Assembly (NCBI GenBank): GCA_020024765.1
Contig: JAHHTG010000031.1
Span: forward strand, 1-12,143
DNA length: 12,143 nt
DNA from: Thomasclavelia sp.
GTDB lineage: Bacteria > Bacillota_I > Bacilli_A > Erysipelotrichales > Erysipelotrichaceae
Direction of reading: 5' to 3'
Shown here: piece by piece, positions 1 to 6,037 of the stretch
Layout: every line of letters begins with the position of its first letter
How positions within the stretch are numbered: position 1 is the stretch's first letter
Program-made: the position numbers and the translations under genes
The notes under the pieces: generated by a model
What the model was told of the DNA's origin: nothing
The model's input: only the letters and a program-made list of their open reading frames with translations
Databases searched by the model: none

Positions 1-14
1 CCTAATATTTTAAA

Positions 15-1019
15 TTACTTGATTAAACTATATTCAGCTTTTAGTGAACGATTCATTAATTCACTGATAGCCTGTAAAGGTTCTTGACCTTCAAATAAAA
101 TACGATAAACTTGTTCAGTAATTGGCATTTCTACGCCAATTTCTTTAGCCATCTCATGCACAACACGAGTTGTATTAACACCTTCAGTTGTCTTTTTATT
201 ATTAGCAAGGAAAGTTGCAGCATCGCCACTCTTACCAATTGCAAGACCAGCTTGGAAATTGCGTGAATGCAAACTTGAACATGTAACAATTAAATCACCA
301 ACGCCATTTAAGCCTAAGAATGTCTCTTGCTTACCACCTTGTGCTAAACCAAAACGCGTCATTTCATATAAGCCACGTGTCATTAGAGCTGCACGAGCGT
401 TGTCACCTTGATTAATACCAGTAATCATGCCAGAAGCTAAGGCCATAACATTCTTTAAAGCTGCAGCAATTTCAGCACCGATCACATCTGTATTTGTATA
501 AACTCGGAAGTAATCGTTTGAAAATAATTTTTGAATAGCACGAGCTGATTCTTCGTTCTCACACACCGAATTAACACAAGTTAATAATCTTAAGATAACT
601 TCTTCAGCATGAGAAGGGCCAATTAATGATACGACATCGATTAAATGTTCACCTAATAAACGTTTAATAACCACTGACAAACGTTCATGTGTTTCAGGAT
701 GGAAACCCTTAGCCACATTTATTACATAAACAGGATGATCTATTAAATTTTTAATTTGTAGACAAACACTTTCAAGAGCCATTACAGGAACACCCAATAG
801 AACAACATCAGCATCTTTAACGATATTGATATCAGTTGTCGCTGTTAAAACAGGATTGATATCAACACCAGGGTAGAACTTTGAATTTTGGTGATTAAGA
901 TTAATATCATCGACTTCGTCTTGTGAGATGCCATAAATCTTAACGTCTTGATGATTGTCAGCTAATACTTGAGCTAGTGCAGTTGCCCAACTTCCACTAC
1001 CAATTACACGAATTTTCAT
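15..1019 (-). CDS. gpsA: NAD(P)H-dependent glycerol-3-phosphate dehydrogenase
   Basis: This 334-aa cytosolic enzyme reduces dihydroxyacetone phosphate to sn-glycerol 3-phosphate, the backbone for phospholipid synthesis. The N-terminal Rossmann motif GSGSWATAL is at residues 7-15; an Ala stands where many homologues have the third Gly, a variant I also recall in other GpsA proteins. The family signature GPSHAEEV lies near residue 134, and the LKNVMALASGM stretch near residue 188 carries the catalytic-domain Lys. Length is normal and the protein is intact. The ATG at 1017-1019 overlaps the der stop codon by one base (TAATG) and is preceded by AAGGATG as ribosome binding site, so translation is probably coupled to der. 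It is the last gene of the operon visible here. The 14 bases downstream show no terminator, so the operon may continue out of the window. Confidence 0.97.
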   Translation of the reverse strand: MKIRVIGSGSWATALAQVLADNHQDVKIYGISQDEVDDINLNHQNSKFYPGVDINPVLTATTDINIVKDADVVLLGVPVMALESVCLQIKNLIDHPVYVINVAKGFHPETHERLSVVIKRLLGEHLIDVVSLIGPSHAEEVILRLLTCVNSVCENEESARAIQKLFSNDYFRVYTNTDVIGAEIAAALKNVMALASGMITGINQGDNARAALMTRGLYEMTRFGLAQGGKQETFLGLNGVGDLIVTCSSLHSRNFQAGLAIGKSGDAATFLANNKKTTEGVNTTRVVHEMAKEIGVEMPITEQVYRILFEGQEPLQAISELMNRSLKAEYSLIK

Positions 1020-2329
1020 TACTCATCCTTCTTTCTTGCAATAATCTTAATTGGAACACCCTCAAAGCCAAATGCTTCACGCAATTTATTTTCTAAGTAA
1101 CGTTCGTATGAGAAATGCATTAATTCTGGATCATTAACAAATAAGACAATAACACATGGCGCTGTTTGAACTTGTGATGCATAGTAAATCTTTAAACGTT
1201 TGCCATTGTGCGTTTTTGGTGGGCTCGATAATTGCGCATCGAGAATAACTTCATTTAAGACATTAGTCTTAATTCTTAAATTTACATTGGCATAAACCAT
1301 ATCGATTAAAGGTAAGATTGTTTCAATACGTGAATGGTTCTTAGCACTTACAAATGCGATTGGTGCATAGTCAAGATATGAAAATTCATTGCGAATTTTC
1401 TCGGTAATTTCCGACATTGTCTTATCATCTTTTTTTACAAGATCCAACTTATTGTAGACAATAATCACACCTTTTAAAGCTTCATGCGCAAGCCCTGCAA
1501 CATGTTTATCTTGTTCGATAATACCTTTTTCGCCATCGATAACAACAAGAATAACATCAGCTCTATCAATTGCTGATTTCGCTCTTAAAACAGAGTATTT
1601 TTCTATATTTTCATAGATTTTACCGCGTTTGCGAATACCTGCTGTATCAATAACTACATATTCTTTATCATTCGCATGGAATACTGTATCAATTGCATCA
1701 CGTGTTGTACCTTCAACGTTGCTGACAATTACACGGTTTTCGTTTAAGAAAGCGTTTGTTAAGCTTGATTTACCAACGTTTGGTCGACCAATAATTGCGA
1801 ATTTAACCATGCCATCATAAGCATCAACTTGATGTTCAGGCATATTATGAACACATTCATCTAGTAAGTCGCCGACACCAATGCCATGGGCCGCACTGAC
1901 TGCAATTGGATCACCAAAACCTAAAGCATAGAATTCATAAATATTATTAATCATTGCGATATCATCGATTTTATTAACGGCTAAAATCACCGGTTTATTT
2001 GATTTACGCAATAATTTAGCGATATATTGGTCATCGTTTGTGAGACCTTCCTGGCCGTTGACAATAAAAATGATGACATCAGCTTCATCAACTGCAATAT
2101 CAACTTGAGCATTGATTTCTTTTTGGAATGGAGCATCATCTAGCTGAATTCCACCGGTATCAATTAGTCGATATGTTTTTGATAACCACTGACAGTCACC
2201 ATAAATACGATCTCGTGTAACACCAGGAGTATCTTCAACAATCGACACACGTTGTTCCAACATTCGGTTGAAAATCGTAGATTTACCAACATTCGGACGT
2301 CCGACTACCGCAATAATTCCATCGATCAT
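1019..2329 (-). CDS. der: Ribosome assembly GTPase Der (EngA), two tandem G domains
   Basis: Der is an essential GTPase that acts in late assembly of the 50S ribosomal subunit. The 436 residues show the diagnostic tandem G domains. The first has P-loop GRPNVGKS at 10-17, DTPGVTRD at 33-40 and NKID at 119-122. The second has GRPNVGKS at 181-188, EGTTRD at 206-211, DTAG near 228 and NKLD at 293-296. A C-terminal KH-like domain follows from about residue 350. The start ATG (2327-2329) has an excellent AGGAGG site that overlaps the TAG stop of cmk, leaving 12 bases between the two genes. In many Bacillota a ribosomal protein S1 gene sits between cmk and der; it is absent here. Confidence 0.98.
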   Translation of the reverse strand: MIDGIIAVVGRPNVGKSTIFNRMLEQRVSIVEDTPGVTRDRIYGDCQWLSKTYRLIDTGGIQLDDAPFQKEINAQVDIAVDEADVIIFIVNGQEGLTNDDQYIAKLLRKSNKPVILAVNKIDDIAMINNIYEFYALGFGDPIAVSAAHGIGVGDLLDECVHNMPEHQVDAYDGMVKFAIIGRPNVGKSSLTNAFLNENRVIVSNVEGTTRDAIDTVFHANDKEYVVIDTAGIRKRGKIYENIEKYSVLRAKSAIDRADVILVVIDGEKGIIEQDKHVAGLAHEALKGVIIVYNKLDLVKKDDKTMSEITEKIRNEFSYLDYAPIAFVSAKNHSRIETILPLIDMVYANVNLRIKTNVLNEVILDAQLSSPPKTHNGKRLKIYYASQVQTAPCVIVLFVNDPELMHFSYERYLENKLREAFGFEGVPIKIIARKKDE

Positions 2330-2341
2330 TGTGTGTACCTC

Positions 2342-3001
2342 CTAATTAATTTTATCTTTAATAATTGTTAAAATTTGAGTGACAACTTCTTCAAGTGTCA
2401 TATTAGAACTATCAATCTCGTAAGCATCTTCGGCCTTCTTTAATGGCGAATGCTTGCGATGTGTGTCTTGATAATCGCGTTTTTTTATGTCTTCAAGAAT
2501 ATCTTCGTAGTTTGATTCAATATTCTTTTCACGATTTTGTAATAAGCGACGCATTGCACGATCTTCAACACTCGCTGTTAAATAAATCTTAACTTCGGCA
2601 TCAGTTAAAACAACCGTTCCAATATCACGTCCATCAAGGATATATCCTTTGTTGGCAGCAATCTTTTGTTGCATAGCAACTAATGCAGCACGGACTTTTT
2701 CTAACTTAGAAACCTTCGAAGCTGCCATAGACATTTCGTTTGTACGAATTTCATCATTAATGTGTTTACCATCAACAATGATTTCACCATTAGGTTTCAT
2801 TTCTAAACTGATTGAATCAATTAGTTCAACAATTTCATCTTCAGCACTTAAATCCACACCTTTTTGAGTACATAGATAAGCAACTGTACGATACATTGAA
2901 CCTGTATCTAAATGCACATAAGATAAGACTTCAGCTAACTTTCTGGCAATGGTGCTCTTTCCGGCCCCACTTGGACCATCAATAGCAATATTAATCTTCA
3001 T
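2342..3001 (-). CDS. cmk: Cytidylate kinase (CMP/dCMP kinase)
   Basis: Cmk phosphorylates CMP and dCMP to their diphosphates using ATP, in pyrimidine nucleotide salvage and supply. The 219-aa protein has the P-loop GPSGAGKST at residues 9-17, the substrate-binding LDTGSMYR at about 31-38, DGRDIGTVV near 123-131, and the lid and C-terminal signature KRDYQDTHRKHSPL followed by AEDAYEIDSS, both typical of bacterial Cmk. Length is normal. Its ATG shares one base with the TAA stop of the upstream acidic membrane protein gene (TAATG), so the two are cotranscribed and probably translationally coupled. It is followed by der and gpsA, a common Bacillota housekeeping block. Confidence 0.97.
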   Translation of the reverse strand: MKINIAIDGPSGAGKSTIARKLAEVLSYVHLDTGSMYRTVAYLCTQKGVDLSAEDEIVELIDSISLEMKPNGEIIVDGKHINDEIRTNEMSMAASKVSKLEKVRAALVAMQQKIAANKGYILDGRDIGTVVLTDAEVKIYLTASVEDRAMRRLLQNREKNIESNYEDILEDIKKRDYQDTHRKHSPLKKAEDAYEIDSSNMTLEEVVTQILTIIKDKIN

Positions 3002-4314
3002 TAAATAATACCTTGAGCAACCAAAATCATATAGCCGATAAAGCCTAAAACGAATAATAAGACAACGATTAAAGCGATTAATACAAAGTTAAGGATGCGA
3101 TTAGGACCTTCAACTTCTTCTTCATCTTCATCTTCTTCGCTTGTTTCAACTGGAGTATTTGTATCTTTGACAACTTCTAAAGGAATTTGTTCACTTAATA
3201 AAGTTGCTTGGATTGTCGCTTCTTCAGCTAATGGTTTTTCTGTTTCGCTTGGAACTTCTTCAATCTTGCCAACTGTCATAGTCTTAGCTAGATCTTCATC
3301 ACCATCTTCATCATTTAAATAAGATTTTAAAATTTCTGCGACATCTTCTTCAGTTGTTTCTTCTGCTGGGTCAACTTGAGCTTGAACTAATTTTTCTTCA
3401 GCAACCGGTGTTGAAACAACTGGTTCAGCAGTTACTGTATCAACAGATTCAGAATCATCATTTTCAAGTTCTGAAAGGATTTTCTTGATTTCTAAAGTAA
3501 CTGTATTTGTGAAATCTTCATCTTCAATCTTTAAGTCTTCAACTTTAACATCTTCGGTTGCTGGTTTTGCAGGTTCTGCTACAGTACCACGGATTTCATT
3601 AAGAATTGTAGTTGGAATTTCATCATCAGTCATAAGACCTTTTGATTTATTATATTCATTAACTTCGTTTAAACATTCTTCTAAATAATTGTTAGTTAAA
3701 TCTTCAATTTCAGGTTCCTCAGCAACAGGAGCAACTTCAATTGGTTCGACGATTGGTTCAATCACAATTGGATCTTCAACTGTAGGTTCTGCAATTGTAG
3801 ACTCTTCAATAGAAGATTCTGTTTCACAAGAACATGGTTCTTCACACTCGCATGTGCTAGATTCTTCTTCACATGTACAAGTACATGTTTCATGCTCCTC
3901 AGTTTCTACGATTGGTTCAGCTTCAATCTTAATTGGTTCGCTAATAATTGGTTCTTCCACTTTAGGTTCTTCAGCGACTGGTTCATCTAAAGTAATTGGT
4001 TCGAAATCGAATTCAGTGTCAGCAGCTTTGAATAATTCTTCAATATCGATGAAATCATCATTTGCAGATTCAGCGACTGGTGTTTCTTCGGTAACTGGTT
4101 CTTCTACTTCTTCAACTTCAACTTTTGTTTCTTCTTTTATTGGTTCAATAACTTCCACACTTGGTGTCACTTCTTCGACAACAGTTGGAATTACTTCTTC
4201 GTGTTTATATTCTTCACTTTTCGAAATGTTTTCATCTCGAATTTCGACTTCGCGCCCATTTTCTAATTGGTTTCTTAAATCGGCGTATTTTTGTGTTCTT
4301 GTAAGTCTAGCCAT
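3001..4314 (-). CDS. Acidic, low-complexity, tail-anchored membrane protein of unknown function
   Basis: I do not recognise this 437-aa protein. Residues 1-22 are basic with the pattern RLTRTQKYADLRNQLENG and look like a helical conserved module. Residues 35-205 are very acidic, rich in Glu, Pro, Val and Ile, with repeated EPI/EPV units and a cysteine island (seven Cys at 144-163). Four short potential helices interrupt the acidic stretch at about 88-100, 205-225, 272-285 and 323-334. Residues 408-433 form one strong hydrophobic segment ending four residues before the C-terminus, with no signal peptide, so it is predicted to be tail-anchored with the bulk in the cytoplasm. A GGAGG site lies 9 bases before the ATG, and it heads the operon with cmk, der and gpsA. 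Its place next to cmk resembles that of the YpbE (LysM, one membrane span) genes of some Bacilli, but no LysM domain is visible. A role at the membrane as scaffold or division factor would be guesswork. Confidence 0.9.
   Translation of the reverse strand: MARLTRTQKYADLRNQLENGREVEIRDENISKSEEYKHEEVIPTVVEEVTPSVEVIEPIKEETKVEVEEVEEPVTEETPVAESANDDFIDIEELFKAADTEFDFEPITLDEPVAEEPKVEEPIISEPIKIEAEPIVETEEHETCTCTCEEESSTCECEEPCSCETESSIEESTIAEPTVEDPIVIEPIVEPIEVAPVAEEPEIEDLTNNYLEECLNEVNEYNKSKGLMTDDEIPTTILNEIRGTVAEPAKPATEDVKVEDLKIEDEDFTNTVTLEIKKILSELENDDSESVDTVTAEPVVSTPVAEEKLVQAQVDPAEETTEEDVAEILKSYLNDEDGDEDLAKTMTVGKIEEVPSETEKPLAEEATIQATLLSEQIPLEVVKDTNTPVETSEEDEDEEEVEGPNRILNFVLIALIVVLLFVLGFIGYMILVAQGII
3016..3093 (-). 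other. C-terminal transmembrane anchor of the acidic protein
   Basis: Residues 408-433 of the acidic protein are almost entirely Ile, Leu, Val, Phe, Ala and Gly, with no charge, and follow a run of Asp and Glu ending at EGPNR. Only four residues remain after the segment, so the chain cannot have a sizeable extracellular domain. Confidence 0.85.
3700..4005 (-). repeat. Degenerate EPI/EPV peptide repeats in the acidic protein
   Basis: The stretch coding for about residues 104-205 repeats short units containing Glu-Pro-Ile or Glu-Pro-Val (EPIISEPIKIEAEPIVE and EPIVEPIEVAP are the densest). At DNA level the plus strand shows the octamer ATTGGTTC, or close variants, many times. Spacing is irregular, so this is low-complexity expansion rather than a clean tandem repeat. 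Confidence 0.7.
3826..3885 (-). other. Cysteine-rich island in the acidic protein
   Basis: These 60 bases encode residues 144-163, which hold seven cysteines arranged CxCxC, then a gap of six, CxC, a gap of three, and CxC. Between them are Glu, Thr and Ser. A His lies three residues before the first Cys. Apart from Cys214 the rest of the protein has no cysteine. The arrangement resembles metal-binding or redox Cys clusters but matches no domain I can name. Confidence 0.75.
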
Positions 4315-4333
4315 AAATAAACCTCCACTTGTA

Positions 4334-4339
4334 ATTATA
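4334..4339 (-). promoter_or_regulatory. Proximal candidate promoter (extended -10) of the acidic protein-cmk-der-gpsA operon
   Basis: On the minus strand the hexamer is a perfect TATAAT preceded by TGT, making a full extended -10 (TGNTATAAT). No good -35 is visible, which extended -10 promoters tolerate. The transcript would start near 4327, giving a leader of about 13 bases with the GGAGG site close to its 5' end. Confidence 0.45.
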
Positions 4340-4376
4340 ACAAACTAAATTTTAAAAATAAATATCATGAAAGAAC

Positions 4377-4394
4377 AAGCCTATTTAAAGGCTT
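4377..4394 (-). other. Leader hairpin upstream of the acidic protein operon
   Basis: AAGCCT and AGGCTT form a 6-bp stem with a 6-base loop just downstream of the distal -10 element. On the minus strand it is followed by TTGTTCTTTC, not a clean U-run, so it is a poor terminator. It may be a 5' stabilising hairpin or a weak attenuator. Confidence 0.35.
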
Positions 4395-4406
4395 TCTCAC
4401 AACTAT

Positions 4407-4412
4407 ATTATA
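4407..4412 (-). promoter_or_regulatory. Distal candidate promoter -10 box of the acidic protein operon
   Basis: A perfect TATAAT on the minus strand (within CAGTATAATATAG) lies about 95 bases before the start codon. No recognisable -35 sits 16-18 bases upstream; the spacer region is T-rich. The predicted start would be near 4400, just before a small hairpin. Confidence 0.35.
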
Positions 4413-4484
4413 CTGAAAAAATCTTAAATTACTATGTATTTAAACGATTAACTTGTGAAATATAGTCGTTTTAGGACAAACAAA

Positions 4485-4514
4485 GAAAAAGCCGTTCCTT
4501 TTTAAGAAACGACT
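4485..4514 (-). terminator. Rho-independent terminator after ribU
   Basis: On the minus strand AGTCGTTTC pairs with GGAACGGCT (9 bp with two G-U pairs) around a 7-base A/T-rich loop, followed by TTTTTCTTTGTTTG. It starts 7 bases after the ribU stop codon and separates ribU from the next operon. Confidence 0.85.
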
Positions 4515-4521
4515 CATAATA

Positions 4522-5124
4522 TTATTGCTTAAGTAAAGGTGAAACATGCTTATAGACCGCAATAGTTACAAGCGATACAGAAACACCTTTAATTAAATTA
4601 AACGGTGTTGTGCAGAAAATAACCAAGTCCAACGTACTATCAATAAATGGGAAAATTGCTTGGCCCATGCCAATAATCATATCTAAGCTTAAATTCATAA
4701 TATTGACATAGGCTGGAATAACTGCTACCAAGTTAGAAACTAAGCCAATCACAGTCATAGAAATTGTTCCAATAACCAACGCCTTAATGGCTGTTTTTCT
4801 TGTCTTATCTTTTTGATAAATTAACGCAGCTGGTACTACCATTGCGCAACCGACAATAAAGTTTGATGCTTCTCCCACAAACATCGTACTAGTACCTGAA
4901 AAAAGTAAATTGAGAATGATTTTGATGGCTTCGATTAACACTGCACTCATTGGTCCTAACGCAAAGCCTCCAATTAAAACCGCAATTTCGCTAAAGTCCA
5001 TTTTATAGAATGGTGGTGCAATAAAAGGTAAAGGGAATGCAATAAACATCAACACATACGCAATTACCCCAAGAATCGCAATCTTCACTAAATTACGTGT
5101 TTCCAATAAAGAATTCTTTTTCAT
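4522..5124 (-). CDS. ribU: Riboflavin ECF transporter substrate-binding subunit RibU
   Basis: RibU is the membrane S-component that binds riboflavin and works with the shared EcfA/EcfA'/EcfT module, which is not in this window. The protein is about 200 aa, with six predicted hydrophobic segments. It carries RibU-like stretches: a MDFSEIAVLIGGFALGP block near residues 43-59, a GEASNFIVG block near 85-93 and VVPAALIYQKDK after it. A TTG at 5128-5130 is in frame, but it lies only one base from the GGAGG site, whereas the ATG at 5122-5124 lies seven bases from it; I therefore start at 5124. An FMN riboswitch with a terminator directly upstream confirms the substrate and predicts repression when FMN is plentiful. 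Confidence 0.95.
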   Translation of the reverse strand: MKKNSLLETRNLVKIAILGVIAYVLMFIAFPLPFIAPPFYKMDFSEIAVLIGGFALGPMSAVLIEAIKIILNLLFSGTSTMFVGEASNFIVGCAMVVPAALIYQKDKTRKTAIKALVIGTISMTVIGLVSNLVAVIPAYVNIMNLSLDMIIGMGQAIFPFIDSTLDLVIFCTTPFNLIKGVSVSLVTIAVYKHVSPLLKQ

Positions 5125-5140
5125 ATTCAAGCCTCCATAT

Positions 5141-5168
5141 AAAAAGAAAAAAGGTTCTTAAAACCTTT
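5141..5168 (-). terminator. Attenuator terminator of the FMN riboswitch
   Basis: On the minus strand AAAGGTT and AACCTTT form a 7-bp stem with a 5-base loop, followed by TTTCTTTTT. The U-run ends a few bases before the ribU ribosome binding site. This is the expected expression platform: FMN binding should favour this terminator and stop transcription before ribU. Confidence 0.85.
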
Positions 5169-5200
5169 GGGCTGACTATGGAATTTTATATCATTAAAAA

Positions 5201-5320
5201 TCATATAAACATCTTCCATCCAGACTTTACTGTCGCCACTTGAATCGCACAAGTTCAACCATCAAAGGTTCGCGGGGTTTACCGCCGGTCAGGAATTTCA
5301 CCTTGCCCTGAAGTTTATGC
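5201..5320 (-). promoter_or_regulatory. FMN riboswitch (RFN element) aptamer upstream of ribU
   Basis: Read on the minus strand, the conserved RFN blocks appear in order: CTTCAGGGCAAGGTGAAATT, CTGACCGGCGGTAA, CCCCGCGA, a short variable hairpin, GTGGCGACAGT and CTGGATGGAAGATG. The outer P1 helix can form from ATAAACTTC at the 5' side and GAAGATGTTTAT at the 3' side, with a small internal irregularity. The element binds flavin mononucleotide directly and controls riboflavin uptake genes. It lies between a TATAAT promoter and the terminator at 5141-5168, so control is by transcription attenuation. Confidence 0.95.
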
Positions 5321-5324
5321 TCTA

Positions 5325-5330
5325 ATTATA
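5325..5330 (-). promoter_or_regulatory. Promoter -10 box for the FMN riboswitch-ribU transcript
   Basis: A perfect TATAAT on the minus strand (GCTATAATTAGAG) sits just before the aptamer, so transcription would start around 5318, at the base of P1. The -35 is weak: TTTTGT lies 17 bases upstream. Confidence 0.6.
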
Positions 5331-5352
5331 GCTTTTTCTCTCCCAAAACAAA

Positions 5353-5379
5353 ATAAAAAAATCGCTATTTCTAGCGATT
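5353..5379 (-). terminator. Rho-independent terminator after efp
   Basis: AATCGCTA and TAGCGATT form a perfect 8-bp stem closed by a GAAA tetraloop on the minus strand, followed by a run of seven T. It begins 13 bases after the efp stop codon. Confidence 0.9.
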
Positions 5380-5392
5380 AATTGTTTAGTTA

Positions 5393-5950
5393 TTAAGCAC
5401 GACCTGAGTATTTACCATCAGCTGTAGAAACTAGGACTTTTTCTTCATTTTCAATGAATAAAGGAACACGTAGTTCAAGACCTGTTTCAGCCTTAGCATT
5501 CTTAAGAGCATTAGTAGCTGTATCGCCCTTAACTGCTGGTTCACATTCAACTAATGTTAAAGCAACCTTATCTGGTAAAATAACACCTAAGATTTCTTCT
5601 TCATACATTGTGATATCTACTTCTAAGTTTGGTGTTAGGAAGTTTAATTCCCATTCAAGCTTGTCTTTTTGGATTTCGATTTGATCATATGTATTGTTAT
5701 CCATGAATACGCATGCATCACCTGCATCATATAAGAATTGCATCTTGCGTTTTTCGATCATAGCTTGTTCAACTTTGTCGCCACCTGTGAATGAAATTTC
5801 ATTGATAACGCCAGTTCTTAAGTTCTTAACTTTAACCTTAACGATCATTTGGCGCATAGCAGTTTTGTTACGGTCAACATCTAATACGATGAAGATATTC
5901 TTATCATATTCAAAAGTTGTTCCTGGTTTTAAATCATTTACGATAATCAT
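5393..5950 (-). CDS. efp: Elongation factor P, with a variant tip loop
   Basis: EF-P binds the ribosome between the P and E sites and relieves stalling at polyproline stretches. The 185-aa protein has the expected three-domain length and the typical ends: MIIVNDLKPGTTFE at the N-terminus and VSTADGKYSGRA at the C-terminus. Blocks such as KNLRTG (48-53) and GDTATNALKNAKAETGLELRVP are in register with B. subtilis EF-P. The tip loop of domain I reads DRNKTAMRQM at residues 26-35, aligning without gaps to the usual KPGKG loop, so Met32 stands where the modified Lys or Arg normally lies, with Arg33 next to it. I recall a similar NKTAMRQ loop in Mollicutes EF-P. The start has AAGGAGAAGAGG upstream. 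It is monocistronic or reads in from the comG operon, and ends at a strong terminator. Confidence 0.96.
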   Translation of the reverse strand: MIIVNDLKPGTTFEYDKNIFIVLDVDRNKTAMRQMIVKVKVKNLRTGVINEISFTGGDKVEQAMIEKRKMQFLYDAGDACVFMDNNTYDQIEIQKDKLEWELNFLTPNLEVDITMYEEEILGVILPDKVALTLVECEPAVKGDTATNALKNAKAETGLELRVPLFIENEEKVLVSTADGKYSGRA

Positions 5951-5979
5951 TTAATATTTCCTCTTCTCCTTGTGTATCT

Positions 5980-5985
5980 ATTATA
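5980..5985 (-). promoter_or_regulatory. Candidate efp promoter -10 box
   Basis: TATAAT on the minus strand (TTAATATATAATAGATAC) lies 30 bases before the efp ATG, with start expected near 5973 and the AAGGAG site just downstream. No convincing -35 is present. A second, weaker possibility is TATACT at about 6009-6014 with TGGACA 15 bases upstream, which is a short spacer. Confidence 0.4.
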
Positions 5986-6037
5986 TATTAACGCATTTAC
6001 CTTTTTTAGTATAGATAAAATTGAGTTTTGTCCATAG

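Noticed and set aside
1629..1820. Plus-strand open frame opposite der
   Set aside because: It lies wholly inside the conserved second G domain of Der and has no family resemblance.
1019..4314. Use of TGA as Trp (Mollicutes code)
   Set aside because: Trp codons checked are TGG, all conserved genes are full length with TGA read as stop, and one gene ends in TGA.
3689..4348. Long plus-strand open frame (219 codons) opposite the acidic protein, Ser/Gly/Thr-rich
   Set aside because: It is the antisense of repeated Glu, Pro and Val codons, which yields few stop codons; the opposite strand has a good start, ribosome binding site and membrane anchor in an operon.
4464..4514. 8-base inverted repeat AGTCGTTT/AAACGACT around the ribU terminator
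   Set aside because: The distal copy is transcribed after the terminator and so cannot control it; it is probably chance or a 3'-end structure.
5128..5130. TTG as start of ribU
   Set aside because: It is one base from the GGAGG site, whereas the ATG at 5122-5124 has a 7-base spacing.
6001..6037. Possible terminator between the comG operon and efp
   Set aside because: Only a weak AAAATT/AATTTT pairing exists, with no GC stem and no U-run on the minus strand.
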